5,063 nucleotides of DNA from Clostridia bacterium (GTDB lineage Bacteria; Bacillota; Clostridia; Oscillospirales; CAG-382), in NCBI GenBank assembly GCA_900754535.1, contig CAAEDF010000149.1, forward strand, positions 1 to 5,063, written 5' to 3'. Both the position numbers and the translations under genes were made by a program. The notes under the pieces were generated by a model that saw only the letters and a list, made by a program, of their open reading frames with translations, was not told the DNA's origin and did no database searches. Position 1 is the stretch's first letter. The number at the start of each line of letters is the position of its first letter. Shown here in pieces: positions 1 to 5,063 of this stretch.

Positions 1-1797
1 AATTATATGATAGGCGGCTTTTCGGCGCGTTTTATGCAGTACCGTGAGGCGGGAGTGTATACCCCTCGGGAAGTGAAGCTCATGTGCTCGGATGACGGGA
101 TAAGCTTTTCCGAGGCGTTCACGGTGGCTTCTTCCGTGTCTCCGTCCTGCGAAGAACCGTGCATATCCGTTTTTGAAACAAACGGAACCGCCGCGTACCG
201 GGCAAGATTTGTCAGATTTGTTTTTGAATGTGAGGTAAATGTTTTTGCCTCTGCCTTTTGCGTGTATGAAGCGGGCAGGGGAATCCGTGCCGAAAATCTG
301 CCCTCTCCCGTCCGGCACGGCAGAAGACTTGGCTTTGCACGCGGCTCCGACGGCATGAAGAACGGCGTTATCATATACGGCGGATATTGGAACGATACGA
401 TGAAATATCCCGAAAACTATGTGAAAAACACCGTATCCGATCTTCTGCCTTTTGTCGGTTATATAGACGGCGACGGCCGCATCGCGGACACTTTTTTTGA
501 ATCGGTGTACTTCCTGTCGCTTCAGAGCAGAACCCCGTCGGGCGGGCTTGCCGCCTTTACGCACGGGATAAAGGATCAGGCTACGGTCGCGGACGACTGG
601 ATCCAGTTCCTTGACAACCTTTTTGAAGACGATTACAATATCGGCGCGCTGGATAAGGCGGTCGGACGCGTCAAGGAAGCGCTTTCCATGCCGGATTACC
701 GCGTGAATGTCCATATCCAGCTTTATTATCCGCATATAAGCGACCGCGATTTCGGCTGCGGGCTGAGGACCGACACGCTTGAAAACCGGCTTGAAGTGTA
801 TCGTTGGTTTATGGAAAACACTCTTCGCCGGTTTGAAGAGAAAAAATACGCAAATCTTCGTTTTGGTTCCTTTTATCAGGGGTGCGAATCTGTTCCGTTT
901 GAGGTGTCCGATGATGAGGAGGCGCTTTTTACGGGCGCAAACGCCATCGCTCATTCGCTCGGGGTCTGTACCACATGGATACCCAGCTATCTCGGCGCCG
1001 GCTTTGCACGCTGGAAGGAAATGGGCTTTGATTTTGCCTGTATGCAGCCCAACCATATGTTCCACGACTGGGACAGCGGGATGCTTTGCGAGTTTTCCGA
1101 GACCTGCACGAAATACGGGCTCGGTGTTGAGCTGGAACTGAACCATACGGCCGTCTATGAATCGGAACGTCGGGCGTCCGAGGCGGAGAAGTATTTTGAT
1201 TATCTGCGCGGCGCATATTACTACGGATATCTCGGCTGCGCTACGGCCATGTATCAGGGCGCGGGTCCGGGTTATCTCCATGTAGCCTGCTATTCGGACG
1301 ATCCGGAGATAAGAAAAATTTACGATTACACCTACCTGTTTATAAAAGGCACGCTTGCCCCGGAGGTGCCGCGGATCTCCGCCACGCGCTTCTGCCGCAG
1401 GAGCGACGGCAGCTATGCTCTTTCGCTTTCCGCAAGCGGCGGCGGTGACATTTTCACACGCGACGTATCTTACAAGGTGATACGTCAGGGCGCTCACGGT
1501 GCGGCGGCCGTCAACGACAAGAATGAGCTTATCTATATACCCGGCTATACTTTCTCCGGCTGGGACAAGGTCACGGTGCTTGCGGAAAATCACGGTCTGA
1601 CATCCGAGCTGAAAACGCTTGTTATCAACGATATAGCCGGCTGTGCCGTGCGTGACGGCGCAAAGCGCATCAATTCCATTTGCGCAAAGCCGGAAAACCG
1701 AAAGCTTTTTGCCGCCGTGTCCGCGCTGTCCGCAGCGGCTGCGCTGGCGCTTGTTTTCGGAACGGGCGGAAACCAAAACGGACATAGCGGCCGATAA
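1..1797 (+). CDS. DUF4855 domain surface protein, 5' partial (discoidin-like fragment, DUF4855, cadherin-like module, C-terminal TM)
   Basis: The frame is open from the window edge, and the first ATG (position 7) lies inside a domain, so the true start is probably upstream. Residues are numbered from that ATG. Residues 1-88 look like the latter part of an F5/8 type C-like beta-sandwich (GVYTPREVKLMCSDDG is typical of its core). Residues about 115-450 match my memory of DUF4855 (PF16147), a family of unknown function, with features such as YGGYW (124-128), QPNHMF (347-352) and GLGVELELNH (371-380). Residues about 457-543 resemble a cadherin-like/Ig-like module (QGAHG, then YIPGYTFSGWD). A hydrophobic helix at 568-585 follows a charged KPENRK stretch and leaves a short polar tail, suggesting a C-terminal membrane anchor with the rest outside the cell. 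A carbohydrate-related surface role is inferred from the domain mix and the adjacent solute-binding genes. The DUF4855 call is fairly sure; the enzymatic role is not. Confidence 0.85.
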   Translation, partial: NYMIGGFSARFMQYREAGVYTPREVKLMCSDDGISFSEAFTVASSVSPSCEEPCISVFETNGTAAYRARFVRFVFECEVNVFASAFCVYEAGRGIRAENLPSPVRHGRRLGFARGSDGMKNGVIIYGGYWNDTMKYPENYVKNTVSDLLPFVGYIDGDGRIADTFFESVYFLSLQSRTPSGGLAAFTHGIKDQATVADDWIQFLDNLFEDDYNIGALDKAVGRVKEALSMPDYRVNVHIQLYYPHISDRDFGCGLRTDTLENRLEVYRWFMENTLRRFEEKKYANLRFGSFYQGCESVPFEVSDDEEALFTGANAIAHSLGVCTTWIPSYLGAGFARWKEMGFDFACMQPNHMFHDWDSGMLCEFSETCTKYGLGVELELNHTAVYESERRASEAEKYFDYLRGAYYYGYLGCATAMYQGAGPGYLHVACYSDDPEIRKIYDYTYLFIKGTLAPEVPRISATRFCRRSDGSYALSLSASGGGDIFTRDVSYKVIRQGAHGAAAVNDKNELIYIPGYTFSGWDKVTVLAENHGLTSELKTLVINDIAGCAVRDGAKRINSICAKPENRKLFAAVSALSAAAALALVFGTGGNQNGHSGR

Positions 1798-1840
1798 AAT
1801 GCCGCCCGCTTATTGAAAGGTTATAAAAAACGATATAAAA

Positions 1841-1846
1841 AGGAGA
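1841..1846 (+). promoter_or_regulatory. Ribosome binding site deciding the CTG start of the first solute-binding protein
   Basis: AGGAGA within AAAAAGGAGATG is a strong Shine-Dalgarno match. It sits 9 bases before the CTG at 1856. The TTG at 1883 is 36 bases away and would remove most of the signal peptide. The ATG at 1846 overlaps this site and is in another frame, so it cannot be served by it. Confidence 0.7.
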
Positions 1847-1855
1847 TGTATTCAA

Positions 1856-3391
1856 CTGTACAAACGCAGGTTAATCGCGCTGTTGCTTTGTCTTTTATTT
1901 GCGTTGGCAGCCGTTCTTTCGGCATGTGATACTTCCTCCGGGGAATCCGATACTTCCTCGGGAGAACTGTCGCAGACCAGCCAGCCGGTATCTGACTCAA
2001 AGTATATCGATGCAAACGGCAAATACTGGCCGGTCTATTCCGACGGGATAAAGGATCAGATAATAGGCGACCGCACGGAAGTACGCGTTCTCGTGTATGA
2101 CAATACCGTACAGACCACGTATTATTCCGAAGAGATCGAGCCGGATATGTACTCCACGACCGACTCCACGCTCAACGAGGCGGTAAGAGAACGCAATAAT
2201 TATGTGCTCCAGCAGCTCGGCATAGAAATCAAAGCCGTTCCCGTGGAAGATGTCGGAGCTACCGTAAAGACCGAACTTACGGCCGAAACGGGTGATTTTG
2301 ACATTGCCATGCCGTTTTTGGGTGACTGTGCCTCGCTTGCCCAGACCAACTCTTTCTATGATCTTAAGCAGTTTGAAGAAAAAGGGATAATCGATCTTTC
2401 CGCTCCCTGGTACGAGCAGAATGCAAACGATACTTTCTCCATACAGAACAGACTGTATTTCACGGTAAGCGATATGACCATAATGCATAAGATCGTTTCG
2501 AGCGCTATCCTCTACAATCCCGAGATGATCGAGTCGAAATACCCCGATCTTGATATCTTCCGGATGGTCGTCGACGGCGATTGGACGCTTGACGAGATGA
2601 TCAGGATAGGCAAGGAGTTTGCCGAGGATTCCGACGGCAACGGCGTTCACGATTATACCGACAATTGGGGTCTTGTCACTTCTTATAATACGGCAAGCGG
2701 GTTTTATCTCGCGTCCGGCGAAAAGCTGTGCACAAAGAACGAGGAGGACGTTCCCATAATCGCCATAAACGGCGAACGTTCGGTAACCGTTAGCCAGAAG
2801 GTACTCGACACGCTTCAGGACAGCACATGGGTGCTGCATGCGAACGGCCTTACGGGAGTGGGCGATATATGGACTACTGCGCTGTCGGTGTTCGGCGAAG
2901 GACGTTCGGCATTTTATACCACGGCTTTCTCCGCGATAAAGAAGCTGCGCGCTTATGATATCGATTATCGTATAGTTCCGTATCCGAAGATAGACGACCT
3001 TCAGGAAGAATACATTACGCCGGGCGGCGGACAATATGCTTACGGTGTGGTCATCCTGAATACTCTCTCCGAAGAGGACGCCGATTTTGCCGCTTATATG
3101 ATAGACGTTTTGTCGGCAGGCGGCAAGGAATATATAGCCACGGCGTATTACGACCAGATACTCAAGCATAAGGACGCGCTTTCGGACGAAGACAAGTCCG
3201 TTGACATGCTTGACCTGATATTCGAAAACATCGTCTATGACGTGAGCCTTATTTACGATTTCGGCGGCATCGGTTCTATCCACCAAACGCTTATGACAGA
3301 AAATTCCACCGACATCGTTTCAAAGCTGGAATCTATCCAGAGCGCGGTAGAGCAGAAGATAGACGAAATAGTGGAGCAGTACAGCAAATAA
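1856..3391 (+). CDS. Extracellular solute-binding lipoprotein, family 1 type (ABC importer binding protein), first copy
   Basis: This 511-residue protein should capture a solute, probably a sugar or oligosaccharide, at the outer face of the cytoplasmic membrane and hand it to an ABC permease. The ligand cannot be read from sequence. From the CTG at 1856 the protein starts (M)YKRRLIALLL, giving a basic n-region, a hydrophobic core and the lipobox LSAC with Cys24 as the lipidation site. A Ser-rich linker with two copies of DTSSGE follows. The body has the features of large family 1 binding proteins of about 500 residues: VRVLVY near its start, GDFDIAMPF, APWY, an aspartate-rich calcium-type loop (D258, D260, N262, D266, D269) followed by W271-G272, and a helical C-terminus ending KIDEIVEQYSK. 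C158 and C292 are both kept in the paralogue downstream. An in-frame TTG at 1883 is the alternative start but would leave a signal peptide without its basic residues. No permease or ATPase is in view. Confidence 0.9.
   Translation: MYKRRLIALLLCLLFALAAVLSACDTSSGESDTSSGELSQTSQPVSDSKYIDANGKYWPVYSDGIKDQIIGDRTEVRVLVYDNTVQTTYYSEEIEPDMYSTTDSTLNEAVRERNNYVLQQLGIEIKAVPVEDVGATVKTELTAETGDFDIAMPFLGDCASLAQTNSFYDLKQFEEKGIIDLSAPWYEQNANDTFSIQNRLYFTVSDMTIMHKIVSSAILYNPEMIESKYPDLDIFRMVVDGDWTLDEMIRIGKEFAEDSDGNGVHDYTDNWGLVTSYNTASGFYLASGEKLCTKNEEDVPIIAINGERSVTVSQKVLDTLQDSTWVLHANGLTGVGDIWTTALSVFGEGRSAFYTTAFSAIKKLRAYDIDYRIVPYPKIDDLQEEYITPGGGQYAYGVVILNTLSEEDADFAAYMIDVLSAGGKEYIATAYYDQILKHKDALSDEDKSVDMLDLIFENIVYDVSLIYDFGGIGSIHQTLMTENSTDIVSKLESIQSAVEQKIDEIVEQYSK
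1928..1969 (+). repeat. 21-base tandem duplication in the lipoprotein linker
   Basis: Two adjacent 21-base units (1928-1948 and 1949-1969) encode DTSSGES and DTSSGEL directly after the lipidated Cys24. Both begin GATACTTCCTC and differ at a few positions. The repeat is in frame and lengthens the flexible tether between the membrane and the binding domain. The paralogue downstream has a non-repeated linker rich in Ser, Thr and Gly instead. Confidence 0.85.
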
Positions 3392-3498
3392 ATCGTTATC
3401 CGGACGGTCGCTCCTTCGGGTAATCGGCATTCCGGGGTGGTTGTGCGGAAATGTCTGTCCTTATGTCGACTGTCTTGAAATAAACCGCATGATAAAAT

Positions 3499-3509
3499 AA
3501 AGGAAAGGA
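3499..3509 (+). promoter_or_regulatory. Ribosome binding site of the second solute-binding protein
   Basis: Two overlapping AAAGGA elements (3499-3504 and 3504-3509) precede the ATG at 3521. The nearer leaves an 11-base spacer, slightly long but workable. The rest of the 129-base gap (3392-3520) holds no ORF, no stem with a T-tract and no promoter with normal spacing. Confidence 0.65.
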
Positions 3510-3520
3510 TAAGTGATCAG

Positions 3521-5063
3521 ATGAAAACAGCAAAGCTTATGGCGTTACTCATGTGTATCGTGTTGCTTGCAACAGCCGTTCTTGCGGCATGCCAACCGAC
3601 AGACGATACGGGAACCTCATCGGCAGGAAGCAGCACCTCGGGTACCCAAAGCGGAGGTCAGGGTGCCGACGAGTATCATAACTCCACGGGAAGATACTGG
3701 CCGACGTATTCCGACGAGAAGAGTGCAAGTCTTATCGGTGAACGTACGGAAATCAGGGTGCTGGTCTACAACAACACGATACAGACCACCTATTATTCCG
3801 AAGAGATTGAACCGGACATGTACAATACCACAGACTCGACGCTCAACGAAGCAGTCAAAGAACGCAATAACTATGTTCACGAGCAACTCGGCGTTGAAAT
3901 TAAGGCCGTACCGGTAGACAATGTCGGCGAGACGCTGCAGAATGCAATAACCGCCGGAGAAGGTGATTTTGACATTGCCATGCCCTTTATCAGCTCCTGC
4001 ACAACCCAGGCGGTAAACGGCAACTACTACGACCTGCGTGAGTTTGAGGAAAAGGGAATAATCGACCTTTCTGCGCCCTGGTACGACCAGAACGCTAACG
4101 AGTCGTTCTCTATTAAGAACAAAATGTATTTTACTGTCAGCGACATGACCATCATGCAGATGATCGTTTCCATAGCCATGATGTATAACCCCGATATTCT
4201 CGAGACAAATTACCCCGATGTGGACATTTTCCAGCTTGTTCTCGACAAGGAATGGACGCTTGACAAAATGATCGAGCTTGCCCGCGGCGTGGCTGATGAC
4301 AGTAACGGTGACGGCGTGCTCGATTACAACGATACCTGGGGAATTTCCGCTGCTTACGGCGATGCGGTCAGCTATTATCTTGCCTCGGGCGAAAAGCTCT
4401 GCACCAAGAACGAAAACGACGAACCGATAATCGCTATCGGCGGTGACCGTTCGCTTTCCATCTCTCAGAAGGTGCTTGATAATCTTCAGGACAAAACCTG
4501 GGTCATACATGCACAGGATCTTACTTCTCAGGGTTACAGCGGCGATATATGGGAAGGTTCGCTTGAGATCTTCGGCGAAGAACGCGCTCTCTTTCGCAAC
4601 ACCGCTTTTTCCGCAATCAAAAAGATTAGGAATTACAGCGTTGACTACCGTGTGATCCCGCTTCCGCTGATGGATGATACGCAGGACGAGTATTACACGC
4701 CCTGCAACGCGTTATTGGCATACGGCGTAGTCATTCCTACCTTCCTTTCTGAAGAAGATGCCAATTTTGCGGCATATATGATGGATGTCATGTCAGCTAC
4801 GGGCAGACAGTATATCCGTGAATCCTATTACGAGCAGATACTAAAGAACAAAGACGGACTTTCTGACGAGGATCAGTCGATCGATATGCTTGACCTTGTA
4901 TTCAGCAATATTGTGTACGATGTTGGGCGCGTGTATAATTTTGGCGGACTCAACACTCTTCACGATACGCTTATGAGCAGCAACTCCACCGCTATCGCTT
5001 CGCAGCTTGAGTCTATAAGAGGCGCTGCCGAACAGGCCATAGCTGATGTCATTGAAAGGTACA
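3521..5063 (+). CDS. Extracellular solute-binding lipoprotein, family 1 type, second copy (3' end cut by window)
   Basis: The frame runs from ATG 3521 through 514 codons without a stop to the window edge. It ends ...DVIERY, where the upstream paralogue ends ...EIVEQYSK, so only a few residues are probably missing. The start MKTAKLMALL leads into a hydrophobic core and lipobox LAAC with Cys24, then a Ser/Thr/Gly-rich linker to about residue 56. The body aligns almost gap-free with the upstream protein at roughly 60-65% identity by eye. Shared blocks include QTTYYSEEIEPDMY, TTDSTLNEAV, GDFDIAMPF and YFTVSDMTIM. The calcium-type loop is kept as D260, N262, D264, D268, D271, and the cysteine pair as C160 and C294. 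An extra Cys395 lies in TPCNALL where the other copy has TPGGGQY. It is likely the binding component of an ABC importer for sugars or similar solutes. Its separation from the first copy suggests a different or broader ligand range, which is inference. Confidence 0.9.
   Translation, partial: MKTAKLMALLMCIVLLATAVLAACQPTDDTGTSSAGSSTSGTQSGGQGADEYHNSTGRYWPTYSDEKSASLIGERTEIRVLVYNNTIQTTYYSEEIEPDMYNTTDSTLNEAVKERNNYVHEQLGVEIKAVPVDNVGETLQNAITAGEGDFDIAMPFISSCTTQAVNGNYYDLREFEEKGIIDLSAPWYDQNANESFSIKNKMYFTVSDMTIMQMIVSIAMMYNPDILETNYPDVDIFQLVLDKEWTLDKMIELARGVADDSNGDGVLDYNDTWGISAAYGDAVSYYLASGEKLCTKNENDEPIIAIGGDRSLSISQKVLDNLQDKTWVIHAQDLTSQGYSGDIWEGSLEIFGEERALFRNTAFSAIKKIRNYSVDYRVIPLPLMDDTQDEYYTPCNALLAYGVVIPTFLSEEDANFAAYMMDVMSATGRQYIRESYYEQILKNKDGLSDEDQSIDMLDLVFSNIVYDVGRVYNFGGLNTLHDTLMSSNSTAIASQLESIRGAAEQAIADVIERY

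Noticed and set aside
779..1141. Overlapping plus-strand frame of 120 codons inside the DUF4855 gene, and minus-strand frames at 3-374 and 929-1216
   Set aside because: They lie wholly within the DUF4855 coding frame, have low-complexity Arg/Ser/Pro-rich composition typical of shadow frames, and show no family resemblance.
1787..1805. Possible terminator hairpin GCGGC/GCCGC at the end of the DUF4855 gene
   Set aside because: The stem is only 5 base pairs around a 9-base loop that contains the stop codon, and no T-tract follows.
1813..1839. Promoter-like TTGAAA and TATAAA before the first binding protein
   Set aside because: The spacer is 15 bases, and the transcript would start near 1846, cutting off the AGGAGA site that the gene needs.
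1846..1929. Short ATG-started frame (27 residues) overlapping the start of the first binding protein
   Set aside because: Its ATG abuts the Shine-Dalgarno with no spacer, and its product has no recognisable features. The overlapping frame gives a complete lipoprotein signal peptide.
1997..3286. 429-codon open frame on the minus strand opposite the first binding protein
   Set aside because: It is fully antisense to a well-supported lipoprotein gene. The minus-strand frame opposite the paralogue (3617-4510) shows the same shadow, explained by shared codon bias. It has no recognisable domain and no ribosome binding site of note.
3400..3460. Stem candidates in the gap between the two binding proteins (CCGGA with TCCGG; GGACGG with CTGTCC)
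   Set aside because: The stems are 5-6 base pairs with loops of 26 bases or more, are mutually exclusive, and lack a T-tract, so neither an intrinsic terminator nor a riboswitch is supported.
3475..3498. Promoter-like TTGAAA and TAAAAT before the second binding protein
   Set aside because: The spacer is 12 bases, too short for a sigma-A promoter, and the predicted transcript start would fall at or within the ribosome binding site.

Overview
The window holds three genes, all on the + strand and packed head to tail: the 3' part of a surface-anchored DUF4855 protein (1-1797), a complete lipoprotein solute-binding protein (1856-3391), and a second, paralogous solute-binding lipoprotein (3521 to the window end) that lacks only its last few codons. 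No RNA gene, mobile element, CRISPR array or convincing intrinsic terminator is visible. There is no gene-free stretch longer than 129 bases.

Organism: the balanced base composition, strong AGGAGA/AAAGGA-type ribosome binding sites, Cys-lipoproteins with Ser/Thr/Gly-rich linkers, and the pairing of a DUF4855 protein with large (about 510 residue) family 1 ABC binding proteins suggest a Bacillota member, class Clostridia, probably an uncultured gut lineage. This is inferred from style and gene content; no taxonomic marker gene is present.

Layout: gene 1 reads as an F5/8-type-C (discoidin-like) beta-sandwich fragment, then a DUF4855 domain whose predicted strands fit an eight-stranded beta/alpha barrel, then a cadherin-like/Ig-like module, then a C-terminal membrane helix. 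After 58 bases comes gene 2, whose best start is a CTG codon at 1856 and which carries a 21-base tandem duplication just after its lipobox. After another 129 bases comes gene 3, roughly 60-65% identical to gene 2 by eye. No promoter or terminator clearly separates the genes, so co-transcription is plausible.

How they may work together (inference): a surface protein with carbohydrate-active-like architecture sits beside two lipid-anchored binding proteins of a sugar/oligosaccharide-type ABC importer. The membrane permeases that would complete the importer are not in this window. The most useful observations are the possible glycosidase-like barrel in DUF4855, the non-ATG start of gene 2 supported by exact register with its paralogue, and the recent tandem duplication of the binding protein. 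I see no strong evidence for a wholly new system.
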